Assembly: GCA_025938035.1 (NCBI GenBank) | Contig: JAICQE010000162.1 | Span: 1-9,973 of the forward strand | Origin: Vicinamibacteria bacterium | GTDB taxonomy: Bacteria; Acidobacteriota; Vicinamibacteria; Vicinamibacterales; UBA2999 | Length of the DNA stretch: 9,973 bases | Direction of reading: 5' to 3' | Part shown: positions 1-7,183 of the stretch, in pieces | How positions within the stretch are numbered: position 1 is the first letter of the stretch | Layout: every line of letters begins with the position of its first letter | Position numbers and translations under genes: made by a program | Notes under the pieces: generated by a model | What the model was told of the DNA's origin: nothing | Seen by the model: the letters and a program-made list of their open reading frames with translations, nothing else | The model's database searches: none

Positions 1-1160
1 AACTCGGCCTCGAACTGCGCCTCCTTGCCGGTGGCGGTGATTTCGGCCTGCATCTTCTCGATCCGCCGCTGCGCATCCGGTCCGCTGCAGCCGGGGAGGA
101 CGATCAGGAACTCGTCGCCGCCGTAACGCGCGCACAGGTCGGTGACGCGCAGCGTCCGCGAGAGGCAGGAGGCGACATGGCGCAGGGCGCGATCCCCAGC
201 GGCGTGGCCGCCGATGTCGTTGACCCGCTTGAAGCCGTCCATGTCGAGCAGCGCCAGCGTCAGCTTGCCGTCGGTGCGCGTCACGCGCGCGAGTTCCCGC
301 TGGACGTAATCGATGGCGAAGCGCTTGTTCGGCAAACCCGTCAATTCGTCGGTGATGCCGTCGGCCATGCGCGCGAGGCACGCCTGATAGTTGCGGTGCA
401 GCACCGCCAGCGACGCCGCAAGCAGCGGCACCAGCCAGTAGTCCTGCGAGTTGATGCCCTGCGCGATGACGGCGCTGAGGCCCGCGCCGATCAGATAGCC
501 CGGCCAGACCGAAAGGATGAAATCGGACCAGACGGCGCGGATTGAATCGCCCGTCGACAGCGACACGGCGCCGGCCACCAAACCGGAGTTCAAGATAAAG
601 AACGCCGTGGTGGCCGCCGCGAACGGCTTCAACAGAAGCGACGGGCCAGCCGCGGCGCCGCCGAGTTCAACATAGACACGGCCGGCCACCGCCATCGACA
701 GCGCGAGCGCCGCGATGCTGAACAGCGTCTGATGCAGCGGATTCTTCGTCCGGCTGCGGACCGCGCATTGCGTCCAGGCGCTCCCCGCCGACACCAGTAC
801 TGCCGCGTCGGGGCCGCAGATCAGGAGCGCAAGCAGGTCGGTAATGTGACACGCCGTGAGGGTTGCGCCGCCTCCCAACCCGATCTCCACGCGTGCGAGC
901 GACGCGACCAGGGAAATCGCGAAGAAGGCGGCGAGCGCATACGGCTGGTCCGTACCGCCATCGGCGGCCCCGACGAGCACCGCTCCGCCAACTGCGCACA
1001 CAACGCCCACGTACAGGCGTGCCGCGAGCGGCGAGACCTGCAGATCCGTGCGCCGCCGCGTCGTCGGATTCGACGGCGGCGCCGTCGAGGGGACACGGGT
1101 GATCTTTCCACCAGCGTGCACCTGCCATTGACGTGGCTGCGAGTGAACGGGAGCTGACAC
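1..1160 (-). CDS. Membrane-bound diguanylate cyclase (GGDEF), C-terminus cut by window edge
   Basis: This open frame runs off base 1, so the protein is incomplete at its C-terminus. From a GTG at 1160 it gives 386 residues. About seven hydrophobic segments lie between residues 49 and 258, followed by a GGDEF domain that opens with DELTGLPNKRF (about 271-281). The catalytic motif RYGGDEF is intact (GGDEF at 347-351), and RVTD at 338-341 sits exactly five residues before it, which is the spacing of the inhibitory I-site RxxD. Known for the family: it condenses two GTP into cyclic di-GMP and the I-site gives product inhibition. Inferred: the membrane part senses a signal. I do not recognise it as a named MASE domain. 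The start is uncertain. There is no ATG before residue 156 in this frame. GTG 1160 has a weak AGG seven bases upstream, and GTG 1121 is an alternative. The upstream stop is at 1215-1217. Confidence 0.88.
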   Translation of the reverse strand, partial: MSAPVHSQPRQWQVHAGGKITRVPSTAPPSNPTTRRRTDLQVSPLAARLYVGVVCAVGGAVLVGAADGGTDQPYALAAFFAISLVASLARVEIGLGGGATLTACHITDLLALLICGPDAAVLVSAGSAWTQCAVRSRTKNPLHQTLFSIAALALSMAVAGRVYVELGGAAAGPSLLLKPFAAATTAFFILNSGLVAGAVSLSTGDSIRAVWSDFILSVWPGYLIGAGLSAVIAQGINSQDYWLVPLLAASLAVLHRNYQACLARMADGITDELTGLPNKRFAIDYVQRELARVTRTDGKLTLALLDMDGFKRVNDIGGHAAGDRALRHVASCLSRTLRVTDLCARYGGDEFLIVLPGCSGPDAQRRIEKMQAEITATGKEAQFEAE

Positions 1161-1406
1161 GAGTGAACCTATCGTTGCTGCACAACTGAGCAACGGGAGT
1201 GCCACGGCCCGGGTTTAAGCTAAGGCGTTCGGGCGGAATGATTTCCGTCAAATCGCAGCGACCGTGCAACGGTGTGCGCCAAGATGCGATTCGGCACAGC
1301 GCTTCTCGTCATCGTCTCGTAACCGATTGTTTATGTTCGAGATAGCGGGCAAGGTTCACTACGGAACACGCTCGGGCGCGCGTGTTCAAAAGTTGGAGGG
1401 TTTTAC
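1161..1406. other. Divergent intergenic region between cyclase and DinB-like gene
   Basis: The 246 bases separate two divergently transcribed genes and must hold both promoters. A TTGACG hexamer on the minus strand (1246-1251) resembles a -35 box, but the nearest AT-rich hexamer is about 23 bases away, which is too far for a standard sigma70 site. A short inverted repeat ACCGT-gca-ACGGT is present near 1260. No open frame here looks coding. I see no confident promoter or operator. Confidence 0.4.
1395..1400 (+). promoter_or_regulatory. Shine-Dalgarno GGAGGG that fixes a GTG start
   Basis: GGAGGG is followed by six bases (TTTTAC) and then GTG at 1407. This near-ideal spacing supports GTG as the start of the DinB-like gene. 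Confidence 0.8.
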
Positions 1407-1931
1407 GTGGAACCCATTCACCTTGATGCTGCGCGGACCGTACTGCGCCACCTGGTTGCAACGCTGACCTATCGTGCCGCGAAGGTCCTGCGCGAGACGC
1501 CGTCGAACTTCGGCAGCATGACCTTCGGATCCGCAACGAGACAGCCAGTGCTCATCGTGGCGCACCTGGCCGACTTGATGTCGTGGGCTGTCCGCATGGC
1601 TCACGGAGATGCGTCGTGGAAGGCGGAAGGAAGCGATGACTGGGATGCGGAGGTGGCGCGCTTCTTCGATCGCCTCGCCGCGCTCGATGGCGCGCTCGCC
1701 TCGAACGAGTCGCTGCGCGGTCCGGTCGAGCACCCGGTCGAGAAGCTGATTCAGGGACCGCTGGCCGATGCGCTGACGCACGTTGGACAGCTGGCGATGC
1801 TGCGTGGGATGGCCGGCGTGCCGATCCGTCCGGAAAGCTACGCGCGTGCCGAGATCGTCATCGGCCGGGTTGGCATGGAGCAGGCGGCCGCTCGCGCCGA
1901 GTTCGACGGCGACGCCAGCGTACGCCGCTGA
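1407..1931 (+). CDS. DinB-like (four-helix, putative metal-binding) protein
   Basis: 174 residues from a GTG start with a strong Shine-Dalgarno. The layout fits the DinB/YfiT-like four-helix family: an N-terminal helix beginning about residue 6, a histidine in LIVAHLADLMSW (H53), and a second in the C-terminal signature DALTHVGQLAMLRGMAG (H125, with D121 one turn before). In the family, three histidines or acidic residues hold a divalent metal, and members include thiol-dependent transferases as well as many proteins of unknown role. No signal peptide or membrane segment, so it is probably cytosolic. It stands alone: the cyclase upstream is divergent, and dapE downstream is convergent with only four bases between the stop codons. 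The substrate cannot be read from the sequence. Confidence 0.75.
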   Translation: MEPIHLDAARTVLRHLVATLTYRAAKVLRETPSNFGSMTFGSATRQPVLIVAHLADLMSWAVRMAHGDASWKAEGSDDWDAEVARFFDRLAALDGALASNESLRGPVEHPVEKLIQGPLADALTHVGQLAMLRGMAGVPIRPESYARAEIVIGRVGMEQAAARAEFDGDASVRR

Positions 1932-1935
1932 CCTC

Positions 1936-3099
1936 TTACGCGGTGCGCGGCAGCAGCATGGCAAGCGTCCGCTCGTACACCTCGCTCAGCGGCCCGATAT
2001 CGGCGATGAGGACGTGTTCGTCGATGCCGTGAATCGATGCGCTGAGCGGACCGAACTCCACGACCTCACGCGACACGCCGGCGAGAAAACGTCCGTCCGA
2101 TGTGCCGCCGCTCGTTGACAGTGCCGGCGTGACGCCGGTGACCTGCGCCACCGCCGCACTGATCACGTCCACCAGACCGCCGCGCGGCGATAGAAACGGC
2201 GAGCCGGAGAGCGACCAGTTCAGCTCGTAGTCGAGCCGATGGGCGTCGAGCACCGCCTGCACGCGCGCCTTCAGTTGATCCGCCGTTGATTCCGTTGAGA
2301 ACCGGAAGTTGAACATCACGTCCAGCGAGCCGGGGATGATGTTGTTGGCGCCGGTGCCCGCATGGATGTCGGAGATCTGGAAGCTGGTCGGCGAGAAGTA
2401 TTCGTTGCCGCGGTCCCACTCCGCCGCCGCCAGCTCCGCCAGGGCCGGCAGCGCCGCCTGCACGGGATTGCGCCCGCGTTCGGGATAGGCGATGTGGCAC
2501 TGAATGCCGTTGACCCGCAGCACACCATTCAGCGATCCGCGGCGGCCGTTCTTGATCGTGTCCCCCAGGCGCTCGACCGACGTCGGCTCGCCGATGATGC
2601 ACGCGTCGATGCGGTCCCCCCGCGCCTGCAGTTCGCGGACGACGGCGGCGGTACCGTCGATTCCTGCCCCTTCCTCGTCCGAGGTGAAGAGAAGCGCCAG
2701 CGATCCGCGATGATGCGGCTCCCGGCCGACGAAGCGCTCCGCGGCGGTGACCAAAGCCGCGACGGAGACCTTCATGTCCGCGGCGCCGCGCCCGAACAGG
2801 CGGCCATCGCGCCGGGTTGGCGAGAACGGGTCGCTCGTCCAGCGATCCACCGGACCCGGCGGCACGACGTCGACATGACCGGCAAGGCAGATGAGAGGCG
2901 CTGCGTTTCCACGGCGCGCCCACAGGTTCCTGACGGGGCCGCGATCGATCCGCTCGCAGGCGAAGCCGGCCGGCGTCAGCCGCGCGGCAATCATGTCCAG
3001 CGCGCCGCCATCGTCCGGTGTCAGCGACCGGCAGGCAATAAGCCGCTCCGCCAGTTCCAGTGTGTCCCGCTGGATATCGGTCGCGGTGGCGAGTGTCAT
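1936..3099 (-). CDS. dapE: Succinyl-diaminopimelate desuccinylase (M20 family)
   Basis: 387 residues, close to the roughly 375 of known DapE. It hydrolyses N-succinyl-L,L-diaminopimelate to L,L-DAP and succinate in the cytosol, on the way to peptidoglycan and lysine. The metal-site residues of the family are visible: H75 and D77 in [10 protein letters not shown]108 in GRGAADMK, E142/E143 in TSDEEGAG, E171 in [10 protein letters not shown] and H357 near the C-terminus (SIHGIDEH). The stretch IKNGRRGSL and the run [11 protein letters not shown] (328-338) favour DapE over other M20 peptidases such as ArgE. The dimerisation lid lies between the two catalytic halves (about 185-295). I chose the ATG at 3099; an in-frame ATG at 3156 adds 19 residues that only translate the AT-rich repeat upstream. 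No clear Shine-Dalgarno precedes 3099, so translation may depend on read-through from dapD. Confidence 0.93.
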   Translation of the reverse strand: MTLATATDIQRDTLELAERLIACRSLTPDDGGALDMIAARLTPAGFACERIDRGPVRNLWARRGNAAPLICLAGHVDVVPPGPVDRWTSDPFSPTRRDGRLFGRGAADMKVSVAALVTAAERFVGREPHHRGSLALLFTSDEEGAGIDGTAAVVRELQARGDRIDACIIGEPTSVERLGDTIKNGRRGSLNGVLRVNGIQCHIAYPERGRNPVQAALPALAELAAAEWDRGNEYFSPTSFQISDIHAGTGANNIIPGSLDVMFNFRFSTESTADQLKARVQAVLDAHRLDYELNWSLSGSPFLSPRGGLVDVISAAVAQVTGVTPALSTSGGTSDGRFLAGVSREVVEFGPLSASIHGIDEHVLIADIGPLSEVYERTLAMLLPRTA

Positions 3100-3116
3100 A
3101 GCCGAAGCAATGCAAC

Positions 3117-3163
3117 ATTCAAAATGCAAAATGCAAACTCGAGCGTGTGTTTGCATTTTGAAT
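3117..3163. repeat. AT-rich inverted repeat between dapD and dapE
   Basis: A 14-nt arm at 3117-3130 (ATTCAAAATGCAAA) is perfectly complementary to 3150-3163. Because the left arm is a partial tandem repeat, a second register is possible: CAAAATGCAAAC at 3127-3138 pairs with 3149-3160 around a 10-base loop. The sequence continues to about 3177 with a degenerate copy (CTTGCATGTTGAAT). It is strikingly AT-rich against its surroundings. It lies in the 84-base gap after the dapD stop and before the dapE start on the same strand, where it could attenuate or stabilise the transcript. It does not end in a clear T-run on the coding strand, so a terminator is not proven. Confidence 0.75.
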
Positions 3164-3183
3164 CTTGCATGTTGAATTTCACG

Positions 3184-4002
3184 TCAGTTTCTCAGTAGCT
3201 CGTTAATGGACGTCTTCGCGCGCGTGGCCGCGTCGACGCGCTTGACGATGACCGCACAGTACAGGGAATACGTGCCGTCCGCCGATGGCAGACTGCCCGG
3301 CACCACGACCGATCCTGCCGGCACGCGGCCGTAGATCACCTCGCCCGTCGCGCGGTCGTAGATCTTCGTGCTCTGGCCGATGAAGACGCCCATCGAGATC
3401 ACGGCGTTCTCCTCGACGATGACCCCTTCGACGATTTCCGATCGCGCGCCGACGAAACAGTTGTCCTCGATGATCGTCGGGTTGGCCTGCAGCGGCTCGA
3501 GCACCCCGCCGATGCCGGCGCCGCCGGAGAGGTGAACGTTCTTCCCGATCTGGGCACAGGAGCCGACCGTCGCCCAGGTGTCCACCATGGTGCCTTCGCC
3601 GACGTAGGCGCCGATGTTGACGTAGGACGGCATCAGCACGACGTTACGGCCGATGAACGCGCCGGCGCGAACCGTCGCCGGTGGAACGACGCGGAATCCA
3701 TCCTGCCGGAACTGCTCCTCGGTATAGCCGGCGAAGCGCAGCGGCACCTTGTCGAACCAGGAGCGGCCGCCGCCGGGCATCACGTGGTTGTCGTGCGTCC
3801 TGAAGTAGAGGAGCACCGCCTTCTTCACCCACTGGTGCGTGACCCAGGTGCCGTCGATCTTTTCCGCAACGCGAAGACGGCCCGTGTTCAGCTCCTGAAG
3901 AACCTGATCGAGCGCCTGGGCAAGTCCGCGATCGACGGTCGCAGGCGCAATTTCGGACCGACGCTCGAAGGCGTCCTCGATCATCGTTTGATAACCGGAC
4001 AT
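3184..4002 (-). CDS. dapD: Tetrahydrodipicolinate N-succinyltransferase
   Basis: 272 residues. It transfers succinyl from succinyl-CoA to tetrahydrodipicolinate, opening the succinylase branch of DAP/lysine synthesis in the cytosol. From memory of the E. coli protein, the match is very close throughout, including [27 protein letters not shown], and the hexapeptide-repeat left-handed beta helix (about 105-235) with [28 protein letters not shown] and [10 protein letters not shown]. Catalytic D141 (VDTWATVG) and E189 (GARSE) are both present at family numbering. The start at 4002 aligns residue for residue with the E. coli N-terminus ([15 protein letters not shown] against its 15 residues before the first helix). 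A longer reading from 4233 is rejected because it runs antisense into the signal peptide of the neighbouring gene. dapE follows on the same strand after 84 bases, so the two probably form an operon. Confidence 0.96.
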   Translation of the reverse strand: MSGYQTMIEDAFERRSEIAPATVDRGLAQALDQVLQELNTGRLRVAEKIDGTWVTHQWVKKAVLLYFRTHDNHVMPGGGRSWFDKVPLRFAGYTEEQFRQDGFRVVPPATVRAGAFIGRNVVLMPSYVNIGAYVGEGTMVDTWATVGSCAQIGKNVHLSGGAGIGGVLEPLQANPTIIEDNCFVGARSEIVEGVIVEENAVISMGVFIGQSTKIYDRATGEVIYGRVPAGSVVVPGSLPSADGTYSLYCAVIVKRVDAATRAKTSINELLRN

Positions 4003-4060
4003 CACAACCATCATCAAATGATAAGTGCGACAGGCGCCTCTCCGTCTAGACTTGTCAGCT
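4003..4060. promoter_or_regulatory. Short divergent promoter region, dapD / TIGR03435 gene
   Basis: Only 58 bases separate the two starts, so the promoters or leaders must overlap. A TATCAT on the minus strand near 4014-4019 could be a -10 box for dapD, but no convincing -35 partner was found. GAGGCGCCT around 4032-4041 is a small palindrome. Neither gene has a good Shine-Dalgarno here. The assignment rests mainly on gene arrangement. Confidence 0.4.
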
Positions 4061-4870
4061 ATGAAGACGATCCACGGAGCCGTCCTGCTCGCCGGGCTGT
4101 CCTGGGTGGCGCTGGCCGCCGCGCAGACGCCAATCGCGACGTCGGTTGACGTGGCGTTCGAGGTCGCGTCGATCAAGCCGAATAACAGCGGCGCCACGAA
4201 CTCGTCCACGAGCGGCCGCGCCGGGAGCTTCACCGCCTCGAACGTGACGGCGCGGCAGCTGATCGTCTATGCGTATCGTCTCCGCCCGTTCCAGCTTGCC
4301 GGCGGGCCGGGCTGGATCGGTTCAGAACGCTTCGACATCCAGGCGCGCCCGCCCGAGATCGCGAAACCCGACAACCCGGCGATGACCCGTGCCCTGCTGC
4401 GCGATCGGTTCAAGCTCGTGGCGCACACCGAGACCAGGCAGGAGCAGGTCTACGCGTTGGTGCTGGCGCGCCCCGACGGCAGGCTCGGACCGCAGCTCAA
4501 GCCGTCCACGCAGAACTGTGCGGCGGCGCAGCCGGGAGCGGCAAGTCCGTGCGGAACCAATACGTCGGTCAACGACACGGTCGGCCGGATGACCGGCACC
4601 GGCCAGTCGATGGAGGCCCTCGTGAACGCCTTGGGCGGCTTCGGATTGAGCCGTATGGTTCTCGATCGGACCGGCCTGAAGGGCCAGTTCGACTTCGAGC
4701 TGCGCTGGACGCCGGATAACCTGCGCGCCGCGGCGGGGCAGGCGCAGGCGAACGACGCGCCGTCGATCTTCGCGGCGCTGCACGAGCAGCTCGGCCTGCG
4801 GCTCGAATCACAGCGCGGCCCGGTCGAGTTCGTCGTTATCGACAGCATCGAGCGGCCGACGCCCGATTGA
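4061..4870 (+). CDS. Secreted TIGR03435 / DUF3738 family protein
   Basis: 269 residues. A signal peptide spans about residues 1-21 ([19 protein letters not shown] then AAQ). The mature protein opens with the family hallmark FEVASIKPN (33-41), followed by [24 protein letters not shown] (81-95), [16 protein letters not shown] (112-127) and the C-terminal [17 protein letters not shown] (200-216). Together these are the TIGR03435 pattern, expanded in soil Acidobacteriota and of unknown biochemical role; some members sit beside BlaR/M56-type sensors, but none is seen here. C153 and C164 could form a disulfide in the exported protein. The start is the ATG at 4061, which places the signal peptide at the N-terminus; an earlier in-frame ATG at 4025 adds polar residues before it. 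Its TGA overlaps the start of the downstream hydrolase, implying co-translation. Confidence 0.9.
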   Translation: MKTIHGAVLLAGLSWVALAAAQTPIATSVDVAFEVASIKPNNSGATNSSTSGRAGSFTASNVTARQLIVYAYRLRPFQLAGGPGWIGSERFDIQARPPEIAKPDNPAMTRALLRDRFKLVAHTETRQEQVYALVLARPDGRLGPQLKPSTQNCAAAQPGAASPCGTNTSVNDTVGRMTGTGQSMEALVNALGGFGLSRMVLDRTGLKGQFDFELRWTPDNLRAAAGQAQANDAPSIFAALHEQLGLRLESQRGPVEFVVIDSIERPTPD

Positions 4871-5907
4871 AGGTGGGCGCCGCAGCTGCAGTCGTCGCGG
4901 CGCTTCTCCTGGCGGGCGTGATCTACCAGCAGGTCTCGATCCGCCGCCGCCGGTTCGCGCCACCGGGTGAACTCATCGAGCTAGGGCTGCCGCGCCGAAG
5001 CCGCTTCCGGTCATCGGCGAAGGCGGGCGGCCATCGTCTGCACGCGCGGTGCGCGGGATCCGGCGCTCCGCTGGTGCTGCTTGAATCCGGGATCGCCGCC
5101 TCGTCGCTCAGCTGGTCGCTCGTGCAGCCTGAAATCGCCACGTTCACGCGAGTGTGCGCCTACGACCGCGCGGGGTTCGCGTGGAGCGACCCCGCCTCGT
5201 CGCCGAGAACGTTCGATCGCATCGTCGACGAGCTGGCCTGCGTCCTGGATCGCGTCGGCGCGGGCGAACGATATGTCCTCGTGGGGCATTCGTTCGGCAG
5301 TTTCGTGATTCGCGCCTACGCGGCGAAGCATCCGGATCGCGTTGTCGGGCTGGTGCTGGTCGATCCGCCGACGGAGTGGCTGGCGATGACTGCGCAGCAG
5401 CGCCGGCTGATCAGGCGGGGCAGGCGGCTGTCGAGAGTCGGTGGCGTGCTGGCGCAGCTCGGCATCGTGCGCGCGTCCCTGACGCTGCTGACCGGTGGCG
5501 CGCCCGGAGCGCCCCGGCGCCTCGTGAAGGTGTTCGGACCGACCGCGGCCGGCACTCTGCAACGGCTCGTTGGCGAAGTGCGCAAGCTGCCGACGGACGT
5601 GCATCCGATGGTCCAGGAAGTCTGGTGCGATCCGAAATGCTTTCGATCGATGGCCGCACACCTGCGAGTGCTGGAAACCGAGGGACCAGCCATTGAAGCC
5701 ACGCTGCCGCCCGAGGGAATCCCGGTGATCGTCATCTCGAGCGGCAACCATCCGCCGGAGGAGATCGCCCAGCACCGCGCGCTCGCATTGCGGGCGTCCG
5801 CCGCGCGGCACGTGGTGGCGGATCGCAGCACGCACTGGGTGCAGTTCGATCAGCCGGAGCTGATCGTGGGCGCCGTGCGCGATCTCATCAACGCTCAGAA
5901 ACTGTAG
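4867..5907 (+). CDS. Membrane-anchored alpha/beta-hydrolase
   Basis: 346 residues from a TTG at 4867 that overlaps the previous TGA (TTGA). A GTG at 4873 is the alternative. One hydrophobic segment (about 4-22), then RIRRR-type basic residues, suggests a single anchor with the enzyme part outside, although a long signal peptide is possible. The hydrolase core begins about residue 55: oxyanion-side LLESGIAASS (71-80), YDRAGFAWSD (99-108), the nucleophile elbow VGHSFGSF (S142) and a C-terminal THWVQFDQPELIV with H323. The acid is unclear. The usual Asp position after the penultimate strand reads SSGNHPPEE (291-299), so N294, E298/E299 or D166 must be considered. The substrate is unknown; esterase, lipase and epoxide-hydrolase-like roles cannot be separated. 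It lies between two exported proteins on the same strand, 20 bases before the MBL gene. Confidence 0.85.
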   Translation: MKVGAAAAVVAALLLAGVIYQQVSIRRRRFAPPGELIELGLPRRSRFRSSAKAGGHRLHARCAGSGAPLVLLESGIAASSLSWSLVQPEIATFTRVCAYDRAGFAWSDPASSPRTFDRIVDELACVLDRVGAGERYVLVGHSFGSFVIRAYAAKHPDRVVGLVLVDPPTEWLAMTAQQRRLIRRGRRLSRVGGVLAQLGIVRASLTLLTGGAPGAPRRLVKVFGPTAAGTLQRLVGEVRKLPTDVHPMVQEVWCDPKCFRSMAAHLRVLETEGPAIEATLPPEGIPVIVISSGNHPPEEIAQHRALALRASAARHVVADRSTHWVQFDQPELIVGAVRDLINAQKL

Positions 5908-5927
5908 AATCCGGCGACGGAGAGGCG

Positions 5928-6974
5928 ATGAAGAAACGGGTCGGCGCGCTCACGCTCGCAGCCGTCGCGTTCGCTGTGACGGCGGCCGCGCAGGCGCCGC
6001 GCGGTCCGGCGCGGGACATCACCAACGTGACGGGTGATCTCTACCGGGCGCGCAACGGCGCCTGGGCGACGATCTTTCTCGTCACGCCCGAGGGCATCAT
6101 CCTCGGCGACCCGATCAACACCGCATTCTCCACCTGGCTGAAAGAGCAGCTGGCACAGCGGTTCAAGGTTCCGGTCCGCTACGTCGTCTACAGCCACAGC
6201 CATTTCGATCACGCCGAGGGCGGCGCTGTCTTTGCCGACACGGCGCAGTTCGTGGCGCACCGGAACATGCTGCGGAACATGGACGGCCGGTATCCGCACA
6301 TGCCCGGCGACATGCTCGATCGCAACGACAACGGCGTCATCGATCCCGACGAGATCGACATTCCGACGAAGACGCGTCCCGGCGTCTGCGGTTGGGGGCC
6401 GAACTTCTTCCAGACGTGGGATCACAACAAGGACGGCGCGGTCTCGCCGGCCGAACTGCAGCGCGACATCCGCCGGCCCGACATCGTCTACTCGGACCGC
6501 ATGCGGTTGGAGCTCGGCGGCCGCGTGGTCGAATTGATCCATCCCGGACTCAATCATTCCGACGATGCAACGGTGATGTACTTCCCGGCGGAGCGCGTGG
6601 TGTTTGCCACCGAATTCCTGGCGGATGCGCTGGTGACCACGAACATCCGATCGCTGCCGAGCGCATGTGGTCCCTACGACGGTATCCCGCTGGCGGAGTG
6701 GCTGAAGTCGTATCGGACCGTTGAAGCGCTCGACTTCGATGTGCTGGCGGCGGGCCACGGTACCGGCCTCTTCCGGAAGGCCGACGTGGCGATGACTCGC
6801 GAGTTCTTCGAGGACCTGATCGAGGCCGTCACCGCCGGAATGAGGCAGGGGCGCAGCCTCGAGGAAATGGAAAAGACCATCCTGCTCGAGAAGTACAAGG
6901 ACTGGGCGCAGTACGATCGCCTGCGCGTCTACAACATCCGCTCGGCCTATCAGAACCTGAAGACGTACCGGTAG
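5928..6974 (+). CDS. Secreted MBL-fold metallo-hydrolase with two inserted EF-hand loops
   Basis: 348 residues, ATG preceded by GGAGAGG (5919-5925). The signal peptide is about residues 1-21 (VTAAAQ). The metallo-beta-lactamase motif HSHFDH (H90, H92, D94, H95) is followed by a further histidine in LNHSDD (H210) and a C-terminal AAGHG (H277), so the metal site is largely present. The bridging Asp position seems to be E229 (VVFATEFLAD). Between motif 2 and motif 3 lie two ideal calcium-binding EF-hand loops: D131-E142 (DRNDNGVIDPDE) and D165-E176 (DHNKDGAVSPAE), each with ligands at 1, 3, 5, 9 and 12 and Gly at 6. MBL enzymes of this shape hydrolyse beta-lactams, lactones, thioesters or phosphodiesters; nothing visible picks one. 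Inferred: calcium stabilises or gates the enzyme outside the cytosol. It is the last gene of the three-gene operon. Confidence 0.9.
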   Translation: MKKRVGALTLAAVAFAVTAAAQAPRGPARDITNVTGDLYRARNGAWATIFLVTPEGIILGDPINTAFSTWLKEQLAQRFKVPVRYVVYSHSHFDHAEGGAVFADTAQFVAHRNMLRNMDGRYPHMPGDMLDRNDNGVIDPDEIDIPTKTRPGVCGWGPNFFQTWDHNKDGAVSPAELQRDIRRPDIVYSDRMRLELGGRVVELIHPGLNHSDDATVMYFPAERVVFATEFLADALVTTNIRSLPSACGPYDGIPLAEWLKSYRTVEALDFDVLAAGHGTGLFRKADVAMTREFFEDLIEAVTAGMRQGRSLEEMEKTILLEKYKDWAQYDRLRVYNIRSAYQNLKTYR

Positions 6975-7103
6975 AAACGCCGGCCGGGCAGACCGCCGGC
7001 GCCCGCGACTGGATTGCCGATGCGGTGATCTGTCGCGCATCAGCCAGCCTGGACGCCCGCTGACGTATTTCATTACGTGGTGGATGCCGTCATCTGGAAG
7101 CGC

Positions 7104-7140
7104 CGGAGCGTTCGAACGGCAAAGCACCTCGAACGCTCCG
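7104..7140. terminator. Perfect 12-bp inverted repeat between convergent genes
   Basis: CGGAGCGTTCGA at 7104-7115 is the exact reverse complement of TCGAACGCTCCG at 7129-7140, with a 13-base loop. It lies 129 bases after the MBL stop and 43 bases beyond the stop of the convergent Arg/Asp-rich gene, so it could end transcription from both sides. It has no T-run, so a factor-independent terminator is only possible, not shown. Its right arm is also part of the neighbouring 9-nt repeat. Confidence 0.5.
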
Positions 7141-7181
7141 AACGACTCGAACGCTCCGAACGACTCGAACGATTCGAACGA
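7128..7181. repeat. 9-nt tandem repeat, six copies, consensus YYCGAACGM
   Basis: Six contiguous 9-mers: CTCGAACGC, TCCGAACGA, CTCGAACGC, TCCGAACGA, CTCGAACGA, TTCGAACGA. The first four form two identical 18-mers. The array ends two bases before the stop codon of the Arg/Asp-rich gene. Read on the minus strand in that gene's frame past its TAG, it encodes Arg-Ser-x triplets. Confidence 0.9.
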
Positions 7182-7183
7182 TC

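Noticed and set aside
1215..1251. A sigma70 promoter for the cyclase gene (TTGACG near 1246)
   Set aside because: The candidate -10 sequence is about 23 bases away, and no better partner exists at 16-18.
667..1269. 200-residue minus-strand open frame over the cyclase N-terminal half
   Set aside because: It is out of frame with the GGDEF domain, Arg/Gly-rich without motifs, and stops before the catalytic part. The frame that continues into GGDEF has membrane helices. A frameshift between the two is not needed, because the GGDEF frame stays open to 1215.
2066..3118. 350-residue minus-strand frame overlapping dapE
   Set aside because: It is a +1 shadow of dapE rich in Arg and Gly; all M20 motifs are in the other frame.
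5011..5835. 274-residue antisense frame over the alpha/beta-hydrolase
   Set aside because: No motif; the plus-strand frame holds GHSFGS and the membrane segment.
5895..7127. 410-residue antisense open frame over the MBL gene
   Set aside because: It is a shadow: high G+C keeps the opposite frame open. The plus strand shows a Shine-Dalgarno, signal peptide and HSHFDH motif, while the antisense product is His/Arg/Val-rich with no motif.
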